A DNA stretch of 64,000 bases from Enterobacter cloacae (lineage in GTDB: Bacteria; Pseudomonadota; Gammaproteobacteria; Enterobacterales; Enterobacteriaceae): contig AP022133.1 in the NCBI GenBank assembly GCA_014169315.1, positions 4,154,001-4,218,000 on the forward strand, in the 5' to 3' direction. This document shows positions 38,924-47,266 of this stretch, piece after piece (the first letter of the stretch is position 1; every line of letters begins with the position of its first letter). Below the pieces are notes generated by a model. The model did no database searches, was not told the origin of the DNA, and saw only the letters and a program-made list of their open reading frames with translations. Both the position numbers and the translations under genes were made by a program.

Positions 38924-39593
38924 GACTTACCTTTGCCAGTTCACGGCGCATTTCATCAATGACTTTTTTGTAATCCGGTTGGTCGAAGATGGCTGAGCCT
39001 GCAACGAACATATCTGCGCCCGCAGCCGCAATCTCACCAATGTTATTCACCTTCACACCACCGTCCACTTCCAGACGGATATCGTAGCCAGACTCATCAA
39101 TACGGCGGCGCACTTCACGCAGTTTATCGAGGGTCTGAGGGATAAACGACTGACCGCCAAAGCCCGGGTTAACGGACATCAGCAAAATCACGTCCAGCTT
39201 ATCCATCACGTAGTCGAGATAGCTCAGCGGCGTTGCCGGGTTAAAGACCAGACCGGCTTTACAGCCGTTCTCTTTGATCAGCTGCAGCGTGCGATCCACA
39301 TGTTCAGAGGCTTCCGGATGGAAGGTAATGATACTCGCCCCCGCCGCGGCAAAATCAGGCACGATACGGTCGACAGGTTTCACCATCAGGTGCACGTCAA
39401 TCGGTGCGGTGATGCCGTAATTACGCAGCGCCTTGAGTACCATCGGGCCGATAGTCAGATTGGGAACGTAGTGATTATCCATAACGTCGAAATGGACGAC
39501 ATCCGCCCCAGCCGCAAGTGCTTTGGCAGTGTCTTCACCCAGGCGGGCAAAATCGGCCGACAGAATTGAGGGAGCAATCAAAAACTGTTTCAT
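38916..39593 (-). CDS. rpe: Ribulose-phosphate 3-epimerase
   Basis: Pentose phosphate enzyme interconverting ribulose-5-P and xylulose-5-P. 225 residues from [21 protein letters not shown] at ATG 39593; an ATG two codons upstream is possible. Metal ligands lie in [18 protein letters not shown] and EVDGGV. Overlaps gph by eight bases; 41 bases after dam. Confidence 0.98.
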   Translation of the reverse strand: MKQFLIAPSILSADFARLGEDTAKALAAGADVVHFDVMDNHYVPNLTIGPMVLKALRNYGITAPIDVHLMVKPVDRIVPDFAAAGASIITFHPEASEHVDRTLQLIKENGCKAGLVFNPATPLSYLDYVMDKLDVILLMSVNPGFGGQSFIPQTLDKLREVRRRIDESGYDIRLEVDGGVKVNNIGEIAAAGADMFVAGSAIFDQPDYKKVIDEMRRELAKVSHG

Positions 39594-39634
39594 CCGCATC
39601 TCCTTGAAGTGTGTTTACCGGCGGGCAAAACGGC

Positions 39635-40447
39635 TCAGGGGCGATAAAGAGCCAGGAGTTCGTCCACCTTTTTACGTGTGCCGCCGTTGCTGCTAATGCT
39701 ACGCCGCACCTTGACCTGAAAATGCTTCGCGGCTTTGTACCATTCGCGCGTATCAGGGGTATCGTGATTCGAAATTAACACCGGAATTCTTTTGCTGACC
39801 AGCTTTTCCGCCATCTCCGCCAGACGGGCCTGCTCGGCCGGGCTGAAGCTGTTAGTGTGATAGGCGGTGAAGTTCGCCGTTGCAGACAGCGGCGCATAAG
39901 GCGGGTCACAATAGACCACCGAATTTGCGTCTGCACGATCCATACACTCTTCATACGAGAGGCAGTGGAATTCAGCATTCTGCGCTTTTTCAGCAAAGTG
40001 ATACAACTCGGTCTGCGGAAAATACGGGCGCTTATAGCGGCCAAACGGCACGTTAAATTCACCACGCAGATTATACCGGCACAGGCCATTGTAGCCATGA
40101 CGGTTCAGATAGAGGAACAACAGCGCACGGCGGAAGGGATCCTTGCTCTGGTTAAACTCCGCGCGAAACTGATAGTAGATGTCCGGGTGGTTGTTCTCTG
40201 GCGTAAACAGCTTACGCGCCTCTTCCACGTACTCATCAGTACGTCGTTTGACGATGTTATAGAGGCTGATAAGGTCGCTGTTGATATCCGCCAGGATATA
40301 ACGAGAAAAATCGGTATTCAGGAACACCGATCCCGCCCCCACGAAGGGCTCGATAAGACACTCGCCTTGTGGCAGGTGCTTTTTAATATCATCGAGCAGG
40401 GGGTATTTCCCCCCTGCCCATTTCAGAAAAGCGCGATTTTTTTTCAT
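39635..40447 (-). CDS. dam: DNA adenine methyltransferase (GATC)
   Basis: Methylates N6 of adenine in GATC, directing mismatch repair and replication timing. 270 residues; motif I FLKWAGGKYPLL with FVGAGSVFLN, catalytic DPPY in VYCDPPYAPL. The C-terminus stops at LLALYRP, about eight residues shorter than the E. coli protein as I recall it; no catalytic element is lost. Downstream of damX. Confidence 0.97.
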   Translation of the reverse strand: MKKNRAFLKWAGGKYPLLDDIKKHLPQGECLIEPFVGAGSVFLNTDFSRYILADINSDLISLYNIVKRRTDEYVEEARKLFTPENNHPDIYYQFRAEFNQSKDPFRRALLFLYLNRHGYNGLCRYNLRGEFNVPFGRYKRPYFPQTELYHFAEKAQNAEFHCLSYEECMDRADANSVVYCDPPYAPLSATANFTAYHTNSFSPAEQARLAEMAEKLVSKRIPVLISNHDTPDTREWYKAAKHFQVKVRRSISSNGGTRKKVDELLALYRP

Positions 40448-40514
40448 GCTGACTAACTGATTACACCTTCTCCGGCTGTGGAGAAAGCTCCGACAGCATC
40501 CTGCGCTTTAAACA

Positions 40515-41825
40515 TTACTTCAGATCGGCCTGCACCTGATGAATCGGCTTCGCCCACGGGTTCTTCGCCTGAACATCGGCTGGCAGTGTCGCAACAGCCC
40601 GTTTCGCTTCGTCTTTGGAAGCATAAACGCCGGTTACCAGCACATACCACGGCTGCCCGTTACGGGTCGTCTGATAAACCACATAGTTTTTCAGATTCGA
40701 TTTCTTCGCCCAACCGTTGAGGTTGTCATAGTTAGACGAACTGCTCAGCTGCAGCGTGTAGTTGCTGGATGGCGCAGACTTCAGAGAACCTACGTTGCCC
40801 GCCGTTTTACCTGCAGCGTCGCTGGATGCGGTTGCAGCTGGTGCGGTAGTGGCTGTAGTCGGTGCGGTAGTGGCAGTAGCAGCCGGCGCTGTTGTCGTTA
40901 CCGTCGCTTTCGGTGCAGCCGTTGTGGCTGGTGCTTTCACCGGCTCACTAACAACAGGTTTCGTCTGAGCAGGTGCTTTTACTTCAGGTGCTTTTACCAC
41001 GGCCTGAGGTTTGATTTCACGCTTAGGCTCAATCACCGCCTGCTTACGTTCCGGACGCGGTGCAGTTTGTGTCTGGTGCGGTTTGGTTTCCGTAGCGGCG
41101 GTTTGCGGCTGAGCGCTACCACCACGAATCGGTGCGACAGTTGCAGGTTCAGTTGGCAGCGTAGAGTTAGCCACTACGTTGTTCACCTGTTCCTGGTTTT
41201 GCGGCTGCGTCAGCGCATTGTTCAGGTCACCCTGAACTTCTACACGCTGCTGGCCTTCTGGCGTAGCAGGTGCCTGACCCTGAGCCGGGGTAGAAGAAAC
41301 TGGCGGCAGAGAAACATCCTGCGGCGTCGTGGTGTTGTTAGTGGCAGTCTGCTCCGTAGAAGCGGCACCTGGCGCTGGCTGTGTGCCGTTCGCCTGAGTG
41401 CCCGCATCATTACCAGAAAGGTTGATGCTTTTCTCAGAGGAAGCCGTTTGCTCACTTGAGTTCGTTGACGGTGCTTTCAGCGCGGAGCCAATACCGACAA
41501 TCAGCAGCACAAGCACCAGAACGCCAAGCCCCATCATGATGTACTGGCGGGACGCCGGTTTCGGCGCTGCCGCTTTTTTACGTTTACGCGGGCGACGCTC
41601 TACAGGCTCTTCGTCCATTGAATCTTCTTCGGACTCATAACCCTCTTCTTCTCGCTCATCACGCGCATTGCGGCTACGCGAAGAGCGACGATCGTCTGCA
41701 TCCAGCTCAACATCGTCAAAGTTGATCTGCGGCTCGTTATCACGTTCTGAAGATTGACGAGAACGACCAGTACGACGATCGCTGGGATCGGGTTTCAGCT
41801 CGTCTTCTGGTTTGAATTCATCCAT
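40515..41825 (-). CDS. damX: Cell-division protein DamX (SPOR domain)
   Basis: Bitopic inner-membrane protein that reaches the septal ring through its SPOR domain. 436 residues: charged cytoplasmic part 1-95, one transmembrane helix near 96-116 ([20 protein letters not shown]), a long Pro/Ala/Thr/Gln-rich periplasmic linker with tandem [16 protein letters not shown] repeats near 315-335, and the C-terminal SPOR domain from about 355 ([16 protein letters not shown]). Slightly longer than E. coli DamX (428), the difference probably in the linker. Confidence 0.95.
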   Translation of the reverse strand: MDEFKPEDELKPDPSDRRTGRSRQSSERDNEPQINFDDVELDADDRRSSRSRNARDEREEEGYESEEDSMDEEPVERRPRKRKKAAAPKPASRQYIMMGLGVLVLVLLIVGIGSALKAPSTNSSEQTASSEKSINLSGNDAGTQANGTQPAPGAASTEQTATNNTTTPQDVSLPPVSSTPAQGQAPATPEGQQRVEVQGDLNNALTQPQNQEQVNNVVANSTLPTEPATVAPIRGGSAQPQTAATETKPHQTQTAPRPERKQAVIEPKREIKPQAVVKAPEVKAPAQTKPVVSEPVKAPATTAAPKATVTTTAPAATATTAPTTATTAPAATASSDAAGKTAGNVGSLKSAPSSNYTLQLSSSSNYDNLNGWAKKSNLKNYVVYQTTRNGQPWYVLVTGVYASKDEAKRAVATLPADVQAKNPWAKPIHQVQADLK

Positions 41826-41917
41826 TTAACACCCCACTCAAAGGCTTATGCCAACGACTTTGCATTTCACCTGAAGCTAAACGACCACCTGTTACCGTGG
41901 CCTGACCTTTCTAGTTG

Positions 41918-43006
41918 TTACGACTGCTGACAATCAGCAATAGCGCCAAGAACGACTTCGTGCGGCACTCCGCCGCGCACTTCACTCTTCCCTATTGCAA
42001 GTGGGAGTACAAGACGCATCTCACCTGCCAATACTTTTTTATCGCGCATCATGTGGGGTAAATACGCTTGTGCAGACATCACCTGAGGTCCGGTGACCGG
42101 CAGGCCAGCACGCTCAAGCAGTGTGATGATGCGCGCCGTCTCTTCCGGTTTGAACTGACCCAGGCGTTCAGAGGTGCGTGCTGCCATGACCATACCGGCA
42201 GCAACCGCCTCACCGTGAAGCCAGTTGCCGTAGCCCATTTCGGCTTCAATCGCGTGGCCAAACGTATGCCCCAGATTCAGTAAAGCACGTAAGCCCGTTT
42301 CACGCTCGTCTGCCGCAACAACTTCCGCTTTCAGTTCACAGCAACGACGAATGCAGTATGCCAGTGCAGCCTCATCCAGGTGCAACAATGCATCCATATT
42401 CTCTTCCAGCCAGATGAAGAACTCGCCATCAAGAATAATGCCGTATTTGATCACTTCAGCAAGGCCAGAAGCCAGCTCGCGTTTTGGCAAGGTTTTCAGA
42501 CAGTCGAGATCCACCACCACCGATGCAGGCTGGTAGAACGCGCCAATCATGTTTTTACCAAGCGGATGGTTGACTGCCGTTTTGCCACCAACGGAAGAGT
42601 CGACCTGAGACAACAGCGTGGTTGGGATCTGAATAAAGCGCACACCACGTTGATAGCTTGCAGCCGCAAACCCCGTCAGATCACCCACAACACCGCCGCC
42701 CAGGGCAAGCAGTGTCGTATCGCGACCGTGCGGTTTTTGCAGTAATGCGGTAAAGACGGTGTCCAGCACCGCCAGGCTTTTATACTGCTCGCCATCGGGC
42801 AGAATCACACTGTCGACTTTCACGCCCGCCTGCTCAAGCAGCTGGCGAACACGGTCGAGATAAAGCGGAGCCAGTGTCTCATTGGTGACCAGCATCGCCT
42901 GATCACCCGCTTTCAGTGGTAAGAAGGAAGCTGGGTCGTTAAACAAACCAGCCGCGATGGTGATAGGGTAACTACGTTCCCCGAGAGTAACTGTAATCCT
43001 CTCCAT
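41918..43006 (-). CDS. aroB: 3-dehydroquinate synthase
   Basis: Second enzyme of the shikimate pathway, NAD- and metal-dependent. 362 residues starting [21 protein letters not shown] site [21 protein letters not shown]; metal-binding residues in [17 protein letters not shown] and [12 protein letters not shown]. Follows aroK by 57 bases and precedes damX. Confidence 0.98.
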   Translation of the reverse strand: MERITVTLGERSYPITIAAGLFNDPASFLPLKAGDQAMLVTNETLAPLYLDRVRQLLEQAGVKVDSVILPDGEQYKSLAVLDTVFTALLQKPHGRDTTLLALGGGVVGDLTGFAAASYQRGVRFIQIPTTLLSQVDSSVGGKTAVNHPLGKNMIGAFYQPASVVVDLDCLKTLPKRELASGLAEVIKYGIILDGEFFIWLEENMDALLHLDEAALAYCIRRCCELKAEVVAADERETGLRALLNLGHTFGHAIEAEMGYGNWLHGEAVAAGMVMAARTSERLGQFKPEETARIITLLERAGLPVTGPQVMSAQAYLPHMMRDKKVLAGEMRLVLPLAIGKSEVRGGVPHEVVLGAIADCQQS

Positions 43007-43063
43007 GACGCGACATCCACCTTTAATGCTTTTACCCGCAGGCGAGTGTATATAAAGCCAGAA

Positions 43064-43585
43064 TCAGTTGCTTTCCAGCATATGAATAATCTGGTTTGCA
43101 ACCACTTTAGCGCTCTGATCGTCAGTACGAATGGTCACATCAGCAATCTCTTCGTACAGAGGATTGCGTTCACCGGCCAGGGCTTCCAGAACTTCGCGTG
43201 GCGGCGTTTCAACCTGCAGCAACGGGCGCTTTTTATCGCGCTGCGTACGTGCCAGCTGTTTTTCAATGGTCGTCTCAAGATAGACCACTACGCCACGGGC
43301 GGAGAGACGGTTGCGGGTTTCGCGAGATTTCACAGAGCCGCCGCCAGTTGCCAGCACAATGCCCTGTTTTTCCGTGAGTTCGTTGATCACTTTTTCTTCT
43401 CGGTCACGGAAACCTTCTTCGCCTTCTACATCGAAGACCCAGCCCACATCAGCTCCGGTTCGTTTCTCAATCTCTTGATCAGAATCGTAAAATTCCATAT
43501 TGAGTTGTTGAGCTAACTGACGCCCAATAGTGCTTTTGCCGGCACCCATAGGCCCAACCAGAAAGATATTGCGTTTCTCTGCCAT
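43064..43585 (-). CDS. aroK: Shikimate kinase I
   Basis: Phosphorylates shikimate at O3. 173 residues from [19 protein letters not shown] at ATG 43585; an 18-residue in-frame extension reaches into the leader and is not the family start. P-loop GPMGAGKST, shikimate site [12 protein letters not shown] and GGGSV, lid region RDKKRPLL. The 287 bases up to hofQ hold its promoter region; no clear sites were identified. Confidence 0.97.
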   Translation of the reverse strand: MAEKRNIFLVGPMGAGKSTIGRQLAQQLNMEFYDSDQEIEKRTGADVGWVFDVEGEEGFRDREEKVINELTEKQGIVLATGGGSVKSRETRNRLSARGVVVYLETTIEKQLARTQRDKKRPLLQVETPPREVLEALAGERNPLYEEIADVTIRTDDQSAKVVANQIIHMLESN

Positions 43586-43872
43586 TTTTTCGGTACTACT
43601 AAGACTATTCGTTAATGGTAATCCCCGCTGCGCAAACATCCGGCGTAGCAGGACATGAACTGAAACCTCATATGCAATAGAGCGAGAGTCAGACTAAAAA
43701 TTATCTCAATACTCCGGCTTGTTTGGCAACTGATTAAATCACCGCACCAGACGCGTAAGGCAACAAGACCGTAAGTCCAACTCAAATCGGTACTCCTTGT
43801 ATGCTAATTCATGCCCCACGTCAAACATCTGCAACAAACTGAATGCAAAATCATTGCGGGGATCGTTACCCA

Positions 43873-45108
43873 TCAGTGAATGCCGACCAGGCGCGGGGTA
43901 ATAAACACCACTAACTCTCGTCGTTCGTTGTCTTTTCCGTCGTGGCGAAAAAGCTGCCCAAGCCAGGGGATTTTCCCAAGCCCCGGCACGCTATCACTCC
44001 CGGTTTTATTCTTTTGTGAGAAAATACCGCCCAGTGCCAGCGTTTCTCCACTTTTTACCTCTACTTGCGTTTCTATCTCTTGCTTATCAATTGCCAGCGT
44101 TTCGCCATCGGCCTGCTGCAACACCTGCCCCGGCATGTTTTCACTGATGTGCAGCTTCAGGCGCACGCGGCCCCCAGGCAGGACAATGGGTGTGACCTCC
44201 ATCCCCAGCACCGCCTCTTTAAATTCCACAGACGTTGCCCCACTGTCTCCGCTGGAGACCTGGTAAGGAATTTCGCTACCCTGCTTGATGCTGGCTGGCT
44301 GCATATGTGAGGCCAACAATCGCGGACTGGCGATAATATCGACCTGCTGTTTTTGCTCCAGCGCCGACAGTTCCAGATCCAGTAACCTGCCGTTAATGCG
44401 TCCAATGTTAAAACCGACATGAGTCGTGGCGCTGGCAACGGATAAGTCGGAACCCAACGTGGTGATCTGCCCCACTTTGCCCGCTTCCGTAGCCTCCGCA
44501 AGATTCCATTTCACACCCAGCTCGCGCAGGCTTTTTTCGTTGATTGTCACGATATGTGCCGCCAGCTCTACCTGCGCGACAGGAATGTCCATCTGGGTCG
44601 CCCAGTGCTGTAGCGTATCCAGTACCACCTGGTTATCCCGAACCAGCAGGCGGTTGGTGCGTTTGTCGACAGATAAACTCCCCTTTGGACTCAGGAGTTT
44701 TTCTGCTGCTTTTTGTAGCGCTTCGGCATCAGCGTAAGAAAAGGAAATGCTCTGCGCTACCAGCGGCGCATCGAGTTGTCGACGCGCCTGTTCTTGCTCC
44801 TTACGCGTTTGCTGTTCTCGCTGCCAGGCCGCGGTATACACATAAAAAATGCCCTTATCTTCATGCAGAACAAGCCCGGCGCTGGTAACGACCGTCTGAA
44901 GTGCCTGTCGCCACGGGACACGCGTCAGGTTGAGCGACAGTGAGCCGCTCACATCAGGCGATACCACCAGATTACGGTTTTCCTGCATAACGAGTGCCTG
45001 TAGTACCTGAACGACAGGGATATCATCCACCACGAGCGTGACCGGTTTCGGTGCTGCTACCAGCGAGTTACTGAACACCAGCAACAATAGCGCTATCCTT
45101 ATTTTCAT
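43873..45108 (-). CDS. hofQ: Secretin HofQ (PilQ-like DNA utilisation protein)
   Basis: Outer-membrane secretin of the type IV pilus-like system; E. coli HofQ is linked to use of DNA as a nutrient. 411 residues from MKIRIALLLLVFSNSLVA at ATG 45108, with signal peptide ending near A20. STN/N0 domain (VTLVVDDIPVVQVLQALV), N1 domain near 130-200, secretin core from about 250 with VPGLGKIPWLGQLF and ITPRLVGIH at the end. First 41 bases overlap hofP. Confidence 0.93.
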   Translation of the reverse strand: MKIRIALLLLVFSNSLVAAPKPVTLVVDDIPVVQVLQALVMQENRNLVVSPDVSGSLSLNLTRVPWRQALQTVVTSAGLVLHEDKGIFYVYTAAWQREQQTRKEQEQARRQLDAPLVAQSISFSYADAEALQKAAEKLLSPKGSLSVDKRTNRLLVRDNQVVLDTLQHWATQMDIPVAQVELAAHIVTINEKSLRELGVKWNLAEATEAGKVGQITTLGSDLSVASATTHVGFNIGRINGRLLDLELSALEQKQQVDIIASPRLLASHMQPASIKQGSEIPYQVSSGDSGATSVEFKEAVLGMEVTPIVLPGGRVRLKLHISENMPGQVLQQADGETLAIDKQEIETQVEVKSGETLALGGIFSQKNKTGSDSVPGLGKIPWLGQLFRHDGKDNERRELVVFITPRLVGIH

Positions 45109-45424
45109 GCTTTTTCGTTCCTTCTCGTTGCCACGTCCATTGTTCCGGTTCGCATGCTGCCCCCACATCCACGACCAGTTCCGTTTCATTCATCGCCATC
45201 ACCCGCCAGCCCACAGATAAGCGTTCTTCTGTTTTCAGGCGATGCCAGCGCTTTTGCCCGTCCTGCAAAATGCCCACATCCATACTCCCCCTCACCATTC
45301 CGTGATAGTGCCACTGTGCAAGCTCCCCAATGGCGCAGGGATCGTCCGGCGGATGAAAAGGGTCGCGCATCCCGGTCAGTAACAGCGCAGAACAGACGAG
45401 CAGGTATCGCGCACTATTCCGCAT
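45068..45424 (-). CDS. hofP: HofP (PilP-like pilus assembly protein)
   Basis: 118 residues from MRNSARYLLVCSALLLTG at ATG 45424; upstream starts lie inside hofO. An N-terminal signal or anchor is followed by GMRDPFHPPDDPC, the recognisable HofP/PilP segment, and the C-terminal CEPEQWTWQREG. No lipobox cysteine follows the hydrophobic stretch, unlike lipoprotein PilP. Overlaps hofO by 11 bases and hofQ by 41. Sequence conservation in this family is low. Confidence 0.85.
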   Translation of the reverse strand: MRNSARYLLVCSALLLTGMRDPFHPPDDPCAIGELAQWHYHGMVRGSMDVGILQDGQKRWHRLKTEERLSVGWRVMAMNETELVVDVGAACEPEQWTWQREGTKKHENKDSAIVAGVQ

Positions 45425-45875
45425 GTTCTTGCTCCAGCTGCATGTGCAAACGTAGCCCCGCATCATGTGGAGAAATGGCGAAAGCAGAAACCTGCACATC
45501 CCGCTTCATCAGGCGGGAAAAGACAGCTGGTATCGCCTGCCAGTCAGTATCCAGCGTCAGTTCCCCTCCGCTCTGCAGCGGTTTCCAGTAAACCAGCCGG
45601 GTACCATCAACCTGAAAATCTAACGGCGAAAAAGGTTGCACCACCCGGGCTTCAACCGTTTCAGTCTGGTACGGTACCTTGCTGGCGGCAGGCCACAGCG
45701 ACACGTTGGTTCGTACGGCATCAGTCACCTGTAACCGGAGTGCAACACACTGCAAATGTACCGGCCTGAGCAGCGTTCCCCATGCAACCGCCCCCAGAAA
45801 AACGGTTCCCAGACACCAACCGAGCACCCGACACCCGGGGCGGCTTTCGCACCAGCGTTCAAGCAGGATGTTCAC
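45414..45875 (-). CDS. hofO: HofO (PilO-like pilus assembly protein)
   Basis: 153-residue bitopic membrane protein with one helix near 18-36 (LGWCLGTVFLGAVAWGTLL) and a periplasmic domain, the PilO layout. PilO pairs with PilN in the inner-membrane alignment complex. Starts three bases after hofN. Assigned mainly by position and topology. Confidence 0.82.
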   Translation of the reverse strand: MNILLERWCESRPGCRVLGWCLGTVFLGAVAWGTLLRPVHLQCVALRLQVTDAVRTNVSLWPAASKVPYQTETVEARVVQPFSPLDFQVDGTRLVYWKPLQSGGELTLDTDWQAIPAVFSRLMKRDVQVSAFAISPHDAGLRLHMQLEQEHAE

Positions 45876-45878
45876 ACG

Positions 45879-46373
45879 CTACCCCTGGCTCTTGAGCTGA
45901 AAAGTGAACATCCAGCGCCCCTGGCGATCCTGCTGTAGTTCACCTGCAGGCCCTGAAGTAAAACCCGCTATTTGCCTGAGCGCATCGCGCAGTACAGAAA
46001 GCGCCGGGAGCGAGGTGGCATACCCGATAAGCATCAGCGAAGGGGGCTGGTAACGAAGCTCTGTGAGCCAGACCTCGGGCGGGATCACGTCGGAGAGTGA
46101 TTCCAGCACCGGTTGCCACGTCAGGCGCTGGGGCCGGATCGCGGGTATCGGCCCTGCGGTGGTCTGTCTCTGACGAGACGCAAGTGCATGCTGGACGGAT
46201 TGCGTTCCCATCAGCTCACTTTGCAGGACTCGCAGTTTCACAACGTTGTTCATCCTCAAACTGAAAAACACCATCAGGACCAGCAGTAACGTTGCCGCAA
46301 AAGCTACAGCCCAGAAACGCAGGCATCGCACGCGTCGTTGCTGTCGCCACGGCATGAAGTTTGTCATGTTCAT
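45879..46373 (-). CDS. hofN: HofN (PilN-like pilus assembly protein)
   Basis: 164-residue bitopic protein: short cytoplasmic start NFMPWRQQRRVRCLRF, the PilN-type motif that contacts PilM, then a membrane helix near 20-40 and a periplasmic domain. About 15 residues shorter than the E. coli protein as I recall it. Overlaps hofM by four bases; a second ATG at residue 3 is an alternative start. Confidence 0.85.
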   Translation of the reverse strand: MNMTNFMPWRQQRRVRCLRFWAVAFAATLLLVLMVFFSLRMNNVVKLRVLQSELMGTQSVQHALASRQRQTTAGPIPAIRPQRLTWQPVLESLSDVIPPEVWLTELRYQPPSLMLIGYATSLPALSVLRDALRQIAGFTSGPAGELQQDRQGRWMFTFQLKSQG

Positions 46374-47146
46374 TCAGGAACCTCGCTCATAGCCAGCGCC
46401 AGAGCGATGGTGTAGTCGGCCCCACACTCAGGTAACGGCGGCTGGCAACGGACCAGCGTTTCCCACGGATTGCGAACAGCATCAAACAGCGCGATGTCTT
46501 CAGAGGTGAGCGCCAGCAGCGCCGCCAGCTCAGTCACATTTTCCGCTTCTGTGGTAAAACGACGCCCCCACTGGTGGCGCATTGCCCACAGCCACTGGTG
46601 CTTATCACGCCAGGCGACGCACTGCGCGGGGGCGACTGCCGGGAGAAGATTAGCCAGCGCGCCTGCATCCGGGGTAATCGTCACCAGTCGCAAACGTAGC
46701 GTTTTCGCCAGCGACAAAAGCGTTTCAACCTCTTTGTTTTGTGCGGCAGTCACATGAAATGTGTTGCTGAACGTGTCCTGGGCGTAATCGAAGCACAGCG
46801 CATCTGCGGGCATTTCCAGCTCACGCGAGAGCGCCGCCCCTAGCCAGGAGAGCTGCTCGCTGTCGCGTAGCGCGATAGCCGGACGAGGCAGCGATTTTTG
46901 CAGGGTACGTGCCGCAGGGAACGAGAGAAAGACACGGTGGTAATGCGGCAACATCCGCCGCCAGTCGCGTAAAGCGTCAACCAGTTGTTCTGGCTGACAA
47001 ATTTTCCCATCCAGGATAATCCCTTCGGCCAGGGGAACCGCCCACCAGCGGCGCAATCTCCAGCCAGACCTCTCCCGGGTCAGCGCCACAGCCAGCACCT
47101 TATCCTGTTGAATATGAACGCCTGTTTGCCATGTTTTAAAAGCCAT
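46370..47146 (-). CDS. hofM: HofM (PilM-like, actin-fold pilus assembly protein)
   Basis: 258-residue cytoplasmic protein of the PilM/FtsA-like family, first gene of hofMNOPQ. Starts MAFKTWQTGVHIQQDKVLAVAL; the family ATP-binding fold is divergent here. Divergent from mrcA with about 120 bases between them. Prepilin genes are not in this window; hopD at 3371 encodes a possible processing peptidase. Confidence 0.88.
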   Translation of the reverse strand: MAFKTWQTGVHIQQDKVLAVALTRERSGWRLRRWWAVPLAEGIILDGKICQPEQLVDALRDWRRMLPHYHRVFLSFPAARTLQKSLPRPAIALRDSEQLSWLGAALSRELEMPADALCFDYAQDTFSNTFHVTAAQNKEVETLLSLAKTLRLRLVTITPDAGALANLLPAVAPAQCVAWRDKHQWLWAMRHQWGRRFTTEAENVTELAALLALTSEDIALFDAVRNPWETLVRCQPPLPECGADYTIALALAMSEVPE

Positions 47147-47266
47147 GCTTCACGATCTCCTTATCGCCCGCCAGGTTGACGGCTATATCAATGAATCAGG
47201 CTTGCCTTTATACTACCGCGCGATTGTTTAGAAACTGCCCAAGTGAAACCAAATGGGAAATCTCCG

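Noticed and set aside
40840..40950. Tandem ACC/GCA-type repeats considered as a microsatellite
   Set aside because: They encode the Ala/Thr/Pro linker of DamX; expected low-complexity coding sequence.
41918..43585. Search for an inserted gene between aroK and aroB
   Set aside because: Only a 57-base gap exists; the arrangement is standard.
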